Assembly (NCBI RefSeq): GCF_900963305.1
Contig: NC_042515.1
Span: forward strand, 13,823,623 to 13,887,622
Source: Echeneis naucrates
Lineage: Eukaryota; Chordata; Actinopteri; Carangiformes; Echeneidae
DNA: 64,000 nt
Reading direction: 5' to 3'
Notes under the pieces: generated by a model
Seen by the model: only the letters and a program-made list of their open reading frames with translations
Told to the model about the DNA's origin: nothing
Databases searched by the model: none
Translations under genes and position numbers: made by a program
Part shown: positions 1 through 12,400 of the stretch, piece by piece
Layout of the letters: each line of letters begins with the position of its first letter
How positions within the stretch are numbered: position 1 is the stretch's first letter

Positions 1-360
1 CTTTTAAATTAAAATTGTGCTTAATTCACCCTAGTGTTATCCTTTGTACAGTTTTACTTTTTCTCTCTGTCACAGTTTGCCATCACCATTTCTGCTACTG
101 CAAAACAACCACTTCATCTTTGCTGCTGCACATTATGTACATGTATTGAGCACTGCGGATAAAATGTAAAATGTTGGCACCAAAGTTTCACTGCTATTTT
201 AATTCAAATACCCACCCAGTTTTTCATAACGTGAACTAGATTTCCATTAACATATTTGAATTAGAGTGGATAGTTAATTACTCAAACCCAGCAGTAATGC
301 CTTAATTTTTCATGGATGTTAGTCCATGTGGACTGCAGTTAGAAAAACGGTGAGCCTGAC

Positions 361-3300
361 CTCGAACTGGAGAACAACTTCCGCAAAGGCAGGTGAAGTT
401 CGACAGCTGTCCTCCAGCAGGCTCATACTACGGTCGTAGTGGCCGATGTAAGTGGTAAAAACCAAAAACTCAGATTTTCTGGACAGGAAGATGTCTGCAA
501 TCCTCTGGCTCTCCTCCCTGGGTTAGAAACAGTCATGAGAGGATTGTGATTGTGAACCAATAATCATATTCAAAGTTTTCTGAACTGCATTACTGTGTAG
601 TCAGCACTGAGGAGCCATGGTAGATGAAGGATGGAGGAAAGGAGTTCCTTTAATTTGTAACATGCATTTTCCTTACTAATAAGCTGTGTACATGTCTCAC
701 CAGCGGTGGATACGACTCTCCAGTTCAGTGAAAACTGTGCGGTGAAGAGTGTAAACATCAGGAAGCTCATTGAGAATCTCTCGAAGTCTCTCTTCTTCCA
801 ATACAGGTTCACCTTCGTCCCCGACAGCCGCCCCCACCGATTCCCGAAAGTCCTGGCACACACGTTAAAGCTGTTACTAAACAAACTAAGAATCAAGAAA
901 AGTGTGCATTTCCTCCAACATCCTTCTCCATTAGTATAACAAGATAATATCTGAATGCTAAAAACAGAACGGACAAAGATTAATTAAAGAGATTGAGATT
1001 GAGAGATCTTGTATTGGTCCTTCCTTGAGAGAACACACTCACCTCCTGGAGAAGCTTGAGAGCTGCCACATGCCTGTTGGCAGAGAAATATTTCCTCATT
1101 TTAATAAGAACCTCTTAAGTTTTGAAAGACATGCAGAGATGGGTGATAGGAAAAATATTTTGACGCATAACTTACAATCTCTCTGAATCCACCAGCTCTT
1201 TTGCGATGTAGAAGGCTCTGGATCGGCCGTCGGGCTGTCAACAATTGTATCATTTATTAGTATTAAGCCCAGGGTTAGGAAACGCTAACGTATTTTGGCA
1301 CTGGTTCAACGAATGTTGCTGGCTCTCCTCTCCACATTGTCTCTAAGCAGCAATAAAATTTTAAATAATGAAGACAGCCTTGTAGTAACTCATTAACCTC
1401 CATTAACCCACATTAAAATCCTGGCTTGTGAGGGCAATTTTCGCCACAGCCCAAGGTGAGTTTTAGATTTTGTTGTGTTCTGGTGATACATTCTCCCTTT
1501 AAAATAATACCAAAAAAAACAAAACTAATGAAATAGTTTTAAAGAATAGAGGCTTGCGTATTGATACGATTTAAAAGCTTGGACATCAGTTTGGCTGAGT
1601 CAAGTTTAAATCCTAGACAGGATATTTTAAATACTTGTAGACATGCAGCTACTTTTTTCTGTGTCCGCACAAACTCGAGTGGCATTTGCTAGAACGAACC
1701 TGTCTGTCATAGTTGCTATCTGCTCCGCCATCCTCCTCCTCAGAGGTGCGCCCCTGGTCCTCCTCAGTCACCGTCTCTCCCTCAGCATCGCCTGAACAAG
1801 GATGTGGACCGACAGCCACTGAACACACATTGTAGGCTTCTGTATAGGCACTGTGGTGGGGGGTCAGATTGGTAAATATAGGATACACACATTATCCACA
1901 GAAATGCAGACACAAATACAAATTGTACTGAACTGACGGCTTGTATATATTATTATTTATATATTCACACGTCAACAACAGTAATTACAACTGCTGAATA
2001 TCTTATCTGAATATCTACAAACATAACTGCTAGAGTAGCTTTTTTTATAGTTATGTGGATGAGTAATTTTACTTTTGGAGTAATTTAACAATGCTGAATG
2101 ATAATCAAAGGCAAACTAATAATGTGCTGAAAACCAGTCTATTCCCCCAAATCACAAATCCTGGCCTTAGTTTGGGAATGAATGGTGAGAGGTTCAACCA
2201 CCGTGTGATGGATGACTTTGTACTAAATGGTTTTATTTCACGGACGAAGTGTGACATTTTCTGAAATAGTAACTTCATCAGTTATTTTTATTGAGTGTTA
2301 CATTGACCAAATGTTTACTGCACAGAGTCTGTACAGTAAATAATAGATCTTCTCATCTCTCTTTCTGAAAGAAAACAGTTTCTTTAATGATAGAAATGAC
2401 AGTATTACACCTGACATATAATTATAATTCCAAAAACATCAGAAAGGTGACTTAATGATTTTATAACATGTACTGCCTACATTCATGACTTTTAGTCAAC
2501 AACTCTGGTCATCTTTATGGTCCTCTTTATAGAAATTTCACTGTAATAATCATGTTATTCAGTATTTGATGCACGTGTCAATGGAGTAAAGCATGGAGCA
2601 GGTCTTGAGAAAGCAATAAACTCATTCTGAAGAGCCCGCGGTGACAACTGTACCCAACCAGGGACACATGTCGGTGTTTTATGCTACCACATTCGATCCT
2701 GCAGGGAGCCCAAATGAATATGCTAATTGATGAAGCCCAGCAAGCTTTGCAAATAAAATCAGGTCTTTAAGTTACAGTAGTGACGCACTACTCTGCTATG
2801 TGACCAATAACCTTACCAATGTTCTTGCCGTGTTTAACTCCCCACAACGACTGAGATGAACAAAATCTGTGAACAGCTTACATCCCTGCATTACACACAT
2901 TTAAACTGCACGGCCTGTTGCTCCACATAGGATCGGACTTTGGATGAGATACCAAGGGTTGCTTGGACTGCAAACTACATCGGACTTTCACATCATATGT
3001 CATATTGCATGAATGCTCAAGGCAAATTGTATGGACATGACTTATAGCAGGAAATAAAAAATATTAATTTTCTTTTTGCCTCGGGTTCCTTGGTGAGTCT
3101 ATTTGTTCCAGTGGTAGCAGTAATGGGGCAGAGATGCCAGAGACCTTCAACTAGCTGATGATATTACTCCTTCGGGCTGCTGCAAAGCTACAATACAACC
3201 CTCAACCACTGGTACTACTGTCCATGTAGAATTGTAGGTTATGGTGTGATTATAATCACTGTATTCACTGGGAACAGACAATCATCACCGTTCTATTTTC

Positions 3301-6300
3301 TTTTTTTGAGCATTATAGAGCGGTGGGCTCTTCCACATAGGCCTGTGACTTTTGCAGCTTATGGAAAAGTACGGACGTAAAATGGATGAAAATTGCACTG
3401 ACAGGAGTATAGGGAAAGTGTCATCTTTTATAGATTCACATTCAGATTTTATCGACTTCGACCACGATCACATCGTCTGAAGTCCCAGCAAAATGCACAT
3501 GATAATAATGACCAAAAATGAAATAAATAAATAAATAAATCACAAAATAGGAATAAAGTGATAAATTACTTATACAATGGAAATGACATCTAATTCAAAC
3601 ATATCTTTTAGCTGATTAATTTATAATACAGTAGATTTTAGTGTAATAATTTAGCAGGGGCAGTAAACTCAGAGTGCATACACACCTATATAGGCTTTAA
3701 GGCACAGCTGACACACTCCTGATTGTGAGACAGGCTAGTGTTGTAACCTGCACAGCATGTCTGGCTGTCGCACCACTAGAAATTTTACACACATGTATAC
3801 ATTTTCTCATTCATATTGAAAATAGGCATATAGCAAAAGTCATATTTTCACAGCTTGACGGAATCGAAAAGCGGTGGAATGAAATATATGTATTCTGAAA
3901 ATGTACGTGTTATAATGACTTATTTGTGCTAAAAACCTTGTTCATTATACAACAAACTGTCAATCAATGGAAAGTAAAATGGAAGCACAAGTGTGCACAC
4001 TAAGTAAGACCTGATCTTTTGATTTTCTGAAGGTTTTGTTTGTCTGTTTTTTGCACAAGAATTTACGTGATATGTGAAGTTATTCATGATTAAATATATC
4101 CTGACTACAGCCCAAGTTCAGGACGGAGAAAACTAGCCCTGCACCTTGATGCAGGCATAAGGTGACGCACTGCGTTGTTATTTTGTGCCAAATGAAAGGT
4201 TTTGAAGTTATGGCCAAATGTGATGAAACCTTTCATCAGATCATAACACGTTCATAACAATTATTACAACTCAGACAAACAAATCATAACAAAACCTAAC
4301 TGTCACTTCAACAGCACTGTGTATTTGTTCACATACCTAGTTATTATTTCACCATTTCTTTGCACACACGTTAAAATGGCGAACATGATGAGAGGGAAGC
4401 TCTACAGTGAACAATTGCTGACGACAGATCTTACTGAGATTATATCTCAGCCCGTTGTGCTTGACTAGCCTGAGAAGAGCAATGACTCCAAAATGCTCCG
4501 ACTATTAATCATTGTGAGCAGCCTGTATGCTATGGGCACAGCCAACAGGAATTCAGGGGGGGTGGGTTAATGTCATCACAGGCTGATCATACAAACAAAT
4601 AACACCACAGCAGGGAGATGAGAAGCTCTTACAAAACCAACACACGAGGCTGTTTTTGCAGCTAAACAGCTCATTTATCAATGGCACCTGCCACTTGCTA
4701 ACTTAGATGGGGCCGATGTTTCCTCCTCTACCCAACATGCCGCATCGACATCCAGACACACCACAGTTAGGCTGCAGAACATTTCAGTGCACTGAAAAAC
4801 TGATACACTTTGCTCGTTATGACTGATCACAACATCTACCTGAGCTGTCGTCACAGTGTCACAGGACTCAAGCCAATAAAGATTTTAAAATTGTTAGCCA
4901 ACAGGGAGAATGCTAACCCTGCACACTGGCTAAGCAGTAATAAATGAGGACCAGGTCTGGGCGAAGAGATGTTCAGAATGATTAATATAATGTCCAGCAT
5001 CACTCAGACACACGTGCAGATAAACACTCTCAAAAACAATTGTGTGGCTTGTGGCCTGCAGCTGTACAGTTGGACTTGGTGGTAATGAATATGCTAAATA
5101 TACCTGCTAAAAGGCATGTTAGCTTTGTTACTGCCTGAAATTTAAATTTAATATTTGTTTTGGACTCAAGTAGCCTACTGCCAACCAGAGCATGATTGTT
5201 TACATACCTTTCTGTTTCCTCTTGAGGTGACTGAGCTTTGCCCTTGAACCCAGGGAGGCTGCTCATGTCCACATAACCATCCGTGTCATTGGCAGACGAC
5301 AGCACTCGGCTGGGACGGTCAAAGAAGTCTGTGAAAGGTCCCCGTTGAACAGGCCTCCGCTGGGGGACCTGGAGGTTCTCATAGTCCGAGCTGATGGGGG
5401 GAACATTCTCATAGTCTGAGGTATCTGTGTTGGGGAAGGAGATGGAGCGAGGCTTGGTCAGAGGAAGTGGTATGAAAGGCACACGGGAGCGGTCCTCAAA
5501 TGACTCCACTCTGACGACACTGCGATTGAGGAAGGCAACAGAGTTCCCTTTTATTTTGCTTTCCTCGTAGAACATGCAGGTGGAAGCCGACTCAGATGAA
5601 ACTGGATGTTTAACAGCAGAGCGTGAGTTGAGCTGTGGAGAGTTACTTAAACTGTGTGTGTCTAAATCCAGCAGTCTGCAGGGTGTGTGATGTCTCGACT
5701 CTGCTGTGGACTTGAAGGACGACGGTTTGACATCCACCGCAGGCTTGCTCTCTGTTTTCCGCCTGAACTTAAGCATCAGGAAGCGCTTAATGGAGGATTT
5801 CTTTTTCCTGTTTTTCTCCGATGAGTCTCCCTCGATGAGAAGTGAGGGGTAGCTCTTTGTGATGGGTTTCTTGGTGATGTAGGCCAACTCAAATGGAGGC
5901 GGGATATCCACCACAGATGTTGGCGAGGACATGCCGCTGGATGGCAATGGCGAGCACCTGGAGAAGCTTCCAGATGAACAAAAGGCCTCTCTCTGTCTCT
6001 GAGACATGTCCTTTCCTTCCACAGAGAGGGAGCGGGGGTACAGGGATAAATAGTGGGGTTTGGAGTAGCTCTTGTGCCGCACTGAGCTTAGCATGGGACT
6101 GCTGCTCAGGGTAGGTTGTCCGAATCCACTCATGTAGGGCCTCTGAGCAAACTGTGGTCCCATTTCAGCTGCACTGTTGTTCATGCGATGCAACAGCGAA
6201 TAGGTTTGCATCCCTGTGCCCTTCTTCTCAAATGAGAAAGCATCCACACTGCGGCCCGGCTCCTCATAAACATGCTCATCGCTGATATCTTGCTCCGTAT

Positions 6301-8588
6301 CGGTGGTGTTATCCAGAAATGGCACGATGTGACCCTCCAGCTCCTCCTCATCTCTAAACACGTCCGAGTCGTTTGGGGATAGCAGCTGGCTGTCTGACAG
6401 AGAGGAGCTCAGCGAGGTGTCCGTGTCAGTCGGCACTGAGATGGATACCAGCCTGAACCTCGGCTGGCAGTCCAAGTGATTCAACAAGGCCTCCGCTGTG
6501 CAAGCTTTGTGCTCCTCAGTTTTGAATGAAGTCCTTCTCTGACACGGCCTTAAATGGTTCTCATCATTGCTGTTGCATCTGCATTCATCCTTCTTTACAA
6601 TCTCCATATATTCTTTAGACGACACACAGTGTGTTTCTGCATTTTCTGCTTCGCCTGATACTCCACTGGTGTTCACAGAAGAACGTTTCTGAGATGTTAT
6701 TGGACTATCTGGCAGTCCCTGAGCTTTGTCATGCCTTGGCACCATCGCTCCGTTAACAATATCCTCAGAGGAGACATAATAAGGCTCATGGATTGGATTG
6801 TCCTCGAAGGCAACATGTGGCTTAGCTGCGTCACAGAAGTTATTCTGCTCTTCAGGGACCAAGTCATAAAAATTTATGTTCTGTACATTTTCGCCCCTTT
6901 CCTTTGTTTTATGGCCACACCTCAACTTTAGGATGTTGCACGTGATGCTGCACTCAGGAACAGAGTCCTCCTCTTTCTCCTCGGCGTCTGATAGAAAAAC
7001 CTTCTGTTTATCAGCGTCTTTTGTGTATTTCTTGATGGGAAGGGCAGGTTCATCTGCGAGAGACTCACTTAAATCTTCTGCTGTGCCGTCACTGGCGTAG
7101 TCCTCCTTGACTTTTAGCTTGTCCTGCTTCTCCTTCATGTCTGGATTTTTGGAGGAGCAGGCTGCCTCCTCATCAATGCTATTAACAGAAATGTCTCCCA
7201 CTGAGAGACCATCTGTGTCAGCCAACGCCTCGCCTGCATCACACCCTTCAGCATCCATGTCCTCTGCCATGTCTGTGTCAATCATCTCTGCTGCCTCCTC
7301 AGAGTCAGCTGTGAGTCCGCCATCACTGACCCACAGTGTTTCCAGGGAGTCCACCTCCTCTGTTAGAGCACTGTCAGTTAACCTCCAGTCCTCATCCATC
7401 TTTTGAATGGTGTCTTCTTCCTCTTCTGTCCCCTCTCTGTCCTCCCTTGCCTGTGACACATTCTGGAGATCCTTTAGTGGTGATTTCAGGATGCAGCCGT
7501 TAAGCTGTTCCTCTGACTTCATCACTTTGTTTAGGCCATTCTCAGTCTCCTGCTCATCATCGACCTCACCATCTGTAATGAGTAAACCGCCATTGCTGTA
7601 ACCTCCCTGGTTGCCATTGAGCTCCAGTGTGACTTTAGGTTTCGGGGCGATGAAAGGTTTGGGGCCCCGGGCTGCAGACATGAGTGGGGAAGGCAGTCTC
7701 AGGCTGGCGTGACAAACAAATCTTGGCTTTGGAGCAACAGAAGGCTTGGTGCAGTCTGAAAGAACAACAGGAAAAGGAAACTGTAAGATTATGGGCTTTA
7801 AAATAGCTTACAGGTCATTTGTATTGTGTCCCTGTGACCTAAAAGTCCTCAAAGCGTCTATTTTCACATGATATAAACTTACATGTGTATTTGTAACTGT
7901 CATATTTAACTTTTCCCAGGGGATCAGGGACTGTTGGATGACTACTACACCGATCAATCAAGTCTACTGGGAGCATTTTACATTTAAAATCTTCTCTACA
8001 TGTTAAAACATGGTCCTGCGCTGACAGAATAAGTGTTTTACAATGTATTCTGCAAGCTTTTATACCCTTTGAGAAAGAACACAAAAAAATCTAAGGGATT
8101 TCCCTGCTTCACTTCCTGTGATTCAAGTGAGAGAAACCCCTCTCAGGCTCCTTATACCGCTTTTGGTAAAATACCATAAATAGAGCAAGGGATCACAAAA
8201 TGCCATCTAATATAAAGAATGATGATTCAAAAAGGTTTGCTTGAGCTTTTAAAATCAACATGAGCTGAACACATAAGGTGAACACTGAAATCTCTTTACT
8301 CCATCAGTCAAAGTCAACCATCACTACACAGTTTAACACATAATAATGGCATAATGATGTTACAACTAGATTCGTCATCCAATCACGGACAAAAAAAGTT
8401 CATTAGTTTGAAGTCTGTGACTTTTTTCTCTTTTTGTGTAGCCCACTTATTCAAAAGTAAAACAGCCTATATTCACCTAAACACCGCATATACAGTTTAT
8501 TTATATATGTGTGTGCGTGTAACAACAAAATTAAAACCGCCATTATCCTGTCAATAATAATAATAATAATAAGCTCACCTAGGTTCAT
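361..8588 (-). CDS. fgd5: FYVE, RhoGEF and PH domain protein 5 (N-terminal and DH part; 3' end outside window)
   Basis: Guanine nucleotide exchange factor of the FGD family; FGD5 activates Cdc42, mainly in endothelial cells. Coding exons (transcript order): 8588-8579, 7755-5208, 1850-1700, 1234-1176, 1073-1043, 852-701, 517-361; all junctions are GT-AG and keep phase, giving 1036 codons. The first coding exon is only 10 nt (Met-Asn-Leu plus one base). It splices to a 2.5-kb exon that opens with KPSVAPKPR and, at an internal Met (7681), KPFIAPKPK. The long N-terminal part is acidic and low-complexity. It then shows FGD5-specific stretches: SVVDIPPPFELAYITKKPIT, VESFEDRSRVPFIPLPLTKP, and repeated S-D-Y-E-N motifs. 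The Dbl-homology domain begins near residue 905 (RAFYIAKELV) and continues through LHRTVFTELESRIHRW and IADIFLSRKSEFLVF. The rest of DH, both PH domains and FYVE lie beyond position 1. Introns at 1851-5207 and 7756-8578 show no other gene. The paralogue (a or b) was not determined. Confidence 0.95.
3521..3540. repeat. (AAAT)5 microsatellite
   Basis: Five perfect AAAT units inside the large fgd5 intron between the 2.5-kb exon and the 151-nt exon. No function is implied. Confidence 0.85.
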
Positions 8589-8995
8589 TTTGGCGAAGCC
8601 TCCGTCTCCAACATCTCGTTCACAACAGCAGCTGCGTGACACCGGATTTTTTTTTTCTAAGTATAAAAACGCAGCCAAACTCCGTTAAAGTGTCCAAACA
8701 CACAATCCCGGACACACGCACACGCGCGCACACAAACACACACACACACACACACACTAGAGGAGACACAGCTCTGTCTGTCTATCGTCCTTTGAAGCGA
8801 AGCTGCTCAGCTGATCGTTGGTGCGTCCGACAGCTCCAAGGACGAGACTGGAAACCAAATGGGAAGAAGCTCGGTCCGCTCCGTGTTGCACACATCACAC
8901 ACAACAACACACACAGCCACACAATGGGATCCCGGCGACAACAACAGCGGCAGCAGCAGCAACAGCAGGGAGGTGTGATATGAACATCACAGAAA
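8589..8995 (-). promoter_or_regulatory. fgd5: fgd5 5' UTR and proximal promoter region
   Basis: This lies immediately upstream of the fgd5 start codon on the minus strand. It is clearly more GC-rich than its surroundings and holds a CA/GT dinucleotide run (about 8696-8757) and an interrupted CAG/CTG tract (about 8938-8968). No TATA box is evident. The transcription start was not located; calling it promoter rests on position and composition. Confidence 0.5.
8696..8757. repeat. (CA)n microsatellite, interrupted
   Basis: An imperfect CA dinucleotide tract with CG interruptions, ending in a pure run of about ten CA units. It lies about 110 bases upstream of the fgd5 start codon, within the likely 5' UTR or promoter. 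Confidence 0.9.
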
Positions 8996-9221
8996 CTGAA
9001 TAATAATAATACATTTAAAGCATTAAGCTGAATGACATCAGCTAAAGGAAATGGCTTAAAGCTCTATCATGTAGACACATATTAACAAACATTTTATAAT
9101 GAAACCGCCAGTTGATTTTTGTTTTCTTCACAAGTAAGGTGCAGTTCATAAATCATCAGTCTTTATGAATGGTTTAGTAGGTCTAACCATGTGTCTTAAC
9201 CGAGCGTAACAAATCCTTTAA

Positions 9222-9417
9222 TAATACTCTATGGAGAAGTTATAATCATTACAACTTTTGGGTTGCCAGGTTGTGGGGCATTTTAAAACACACACTAACT
9301 GTTGAAATCCACTTGGACAACATTCAGTTATTTGTGCACTTGTTACAAACAGAATAAATATATCAGACAAATGGGTCACAACCTGGCAACCCATGAAAGT
9401 CACTTCATGCAGTATTA
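9222..9417. mobile_element. Short inverted-repeat element (MITE-like), about 196 bp
   Basis: The ends are TAATACT (9222-9228) and its exact complement AGTATTA (9411-9417). Inside, a perfect 16-bp inverted pair GGGTTGCCAGGTTGTG lies at 9260-9275 and its complement at 9377-9392. The arms are imperfect between these blocks. There is no coding capacity. Small size, long inverted arms and an AT-rich centre suggest a non-autonomous DNA transposon. The superfamily is not assigned because no clean target duplication is seen. Confidence 0.6.
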
Positions 9418-12400
9418 ACAGAAACTAGGGACTCCATTAGTTATGATTCATTGGTTGATGAGAAGTTACAATTGGTGAAAGCGCTGTGTTCTCAGATATT
9501 ACAGATCAAGCTGGATTTCTCAACATTACCAATAATGTGTGGTTAAAAATCAGGCAGTATATGGGAGCTTAAATCAACTCTCCTGCATTGATGAACCAGC
9601 CTTGTTTGCCTGCGCACCCATCCGACTGTCTGATTGGCGTACAACAACCTCTCTTCTACATAACAGGAAACTGCTCTCCCTGTTTCCTGCACAGCCCAAC
9701 TTCACATCCTCAGCAGCTTATGGACATCATGCTCACATTTAACCTCATTGGTGAATTAACTGTGACTCACTGGCAGTGAAGTAAGAGGAGCTTTTTTAAC
9801 TCTTGAACCTGTGGTCAGCTGGTGAAGATTTATTACACTAAAAATATCTGTGCTGTGTATCACAGCAACAAACAGTAGCATAAAGATGGGGAGTGGCTCC
9901 GTGCAGGCAGTGAGAAGAAAGAAAGGAGAGCCCAGAACTAGCTGTTTTGACGCCACACCCAACACATACATCTATTTTCAATTTGTCGTCTGCATTTGTT
10001 TTGACTGACCTCACACCTAAAAGATTTCCATTTTCACATCACAAAAGGTTGATGTGTTGAGATGTAAACCTCGAGTTGCAGCACATTACAAACTGTCAGA
10101 GAGGCAACTCCAAGTCAAGCAAATCTCTGATAACCAGTCTCTTGTTTTTGAATTGTAATCCGTCCCACTTTAAGGTCAACAACCAATCCACAGCTACATG
10201 AGAAAATCCCTGACACATTCATCCATAGCCACATGACACCAGGTTTGAATTCCAAACTCAAAATGACAAGCTTTACTGCTATGTGGACTTGTGTCAATTG
10301 AAAAGACTCAGTTCCACAATGAACAAAAATAAAACTGCTTAAACACTAAGATACAATACAAATAAAAGGTATTCAACAAATACAGAGCCCCCGCGGAGGA
10401 GTTAGCAGCAATAAAATAACAATAAATAAGGTGTCATAAATAAAACAAAAATGCACCATATAAAACACCTGTCTGATAAACACAGCAACACAAAACCTGG
10501 AAACTACTTAAAAACACACACAAAATTTTGTTAAAAAAAACTAAACGCTTACTGAATATTGTACACCACAAATGTGTTGCGTTCACTGAGACCATAAAAG
10601 GTGTTGTCCCTAACAGAGTGTTTAGCTCATTGAAAAACATTATGTGGCTGAACCTTTCACCCCCTTTTTGTCGGTGCAATAATTGCGTTTTCATATTTAG
10701 TCAATAAGAGGGAGGAAGGCGGATTCTGTGATCTGCAGCATAAATGATACGGGTAACATGTACAGTATGAAAAAATGTTTTAGAATTAAGTGGTACCTGC
10801 AAATAACACACAAATACCACATTCACACTGGCAAAGGATGTGAATCTTTAAAGTCGGGTCACAAGTAGTATTTACTTTTATTTTGAAAAAAGCAGAGGGT
10901 GGTGCCTGTCTTCTCTGTTAGCAGTACACGTTAAGGTTTCTCTTCATTCTTACTCAAGCACATTGAGGAGGAAAAAAAACTGCATTTCATGTCATTCTAC
11001 GTTTAAATATTTGATGTTTTTTAATAAAATTGATGTTGCCTAATGGAGTTTCTCTCTTCGTATACATTTAACCAATTATCCACCTGTGGAAATAAATGCC
11101 TCAGTAAATTCCTGAAACAGCTGCCCACTGTAGTACACATTAAACATTAAACAGTTGCAATGTTTTATGGACTATTTTCACAGGTGGATTAATGCACAAT
11201 TTTTGTAATGAGTACCAGCGGCATTAATTGATAATAAAGCACAGAGCAGGTATTCATTGTAATGAAGAAACATGGCAGCCGGTCCAACAGTGCGGTTAAC
11301 AGTTTTTTCATGGTTTTGAGACAACGATGGAGCTTTACAGCACATATGAGCCTGTGAATGCATACCAAATACTTGGTAGTAGCCTAAAAGGACTGCAGAT
11401 AATAAATGGAATGTGCTGATTCTTTCTACCCGGAGATGTGCAATGCAAAGGATTGTGTTTACCTTCAAATCAAAGTGAACGTCAGTGTGCTGCATTTCAG
11501 CCCCCAGTGATTCAAATTGTCCTTTAATTATGCAAAACTCATCATTGTGATGTCTGAGATCCAATTCAGATATAAATACACCTATGATATATGGGCCGTG
11601 TAGTGTGCAGCCTGAACTCTGAGGTTGATCTGTCTGTGTGTCTCCTTTTCACGTCAGACGAGGAAAGAGTGTGTCTCCTCCTCTCCTGTTCTGAGGTGAA
11701 ACAATAAGACTGAGGTTTAAAAAAGGAACTCCATCTTGATATACTCCTTCCTGTGACTGTTTTCAAGTCTTTCAGCAAAACTAGAGCAAGGAGGGCGTAG
11801 TCACCAGAGGTAACGAATAATCACCATTATTTTCAACATGGTTCTCATTGTTTTCTAAATCACTGCAGAATTAAAATGCTTTCAAAAATAATGTCACTTT
11901 TTCCACTGCACGTGTCTCCAGCTGACAAAAAGCACCTTTAAACCACACATTTGGAGAGCTGGGATCCCCAGCTTTTCTAAATCCATTAGAATTCCTCGTC
12001 TATTTATTCTGTTTTCTCCTCGATGAAGAATGTGATTTATCTCATTTTAGCTAATGTTGAGAAAAACTGAGATAATTTTAACAAAAACAGCTTTTAAATC
12101 ATATCAGTATAACAACTTTGATTCAAAGTCCAACCTTTTATCAGCAAAGTATATTCAAATCGTTTCCCAAAGGCTAAATCATCAAGAATGTCTTTTTCAC
12201 TAACTACAGAGGAAGTGCTCTAAGATTAAACCAATATCCACTTTCACAGAAAATCCCAGCAAACACGTGACCTTTACTGTATACATTCACTCATAAACAG
12301 ACTGACAAAACACAGGTACACATTTGTGTGTCCTTCAAAAGTATTGTTCACCTTTGTTGTTTTTGGCAACACTAAATTCGTAAACTGTCGAGTTTTTGAA

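Noticed and set aside
5030-5207. C-terminal continuation of the large fgd5 frame past 5208
   Set aside because: A strong splice donor (G|GTATGT) at 5208 joins in phase to the exon at 1850, giving the FGD5-like ..SAYTEAYNV. The read-through tail is intron.
7107-7601. Serine-rich plus-strand open frames over the large fgd5 exon
   Set aside because: Antisense of an acidic, Glu-rich coding region (GAG/GAA read as CTC/TTC and TCT); no independent support.
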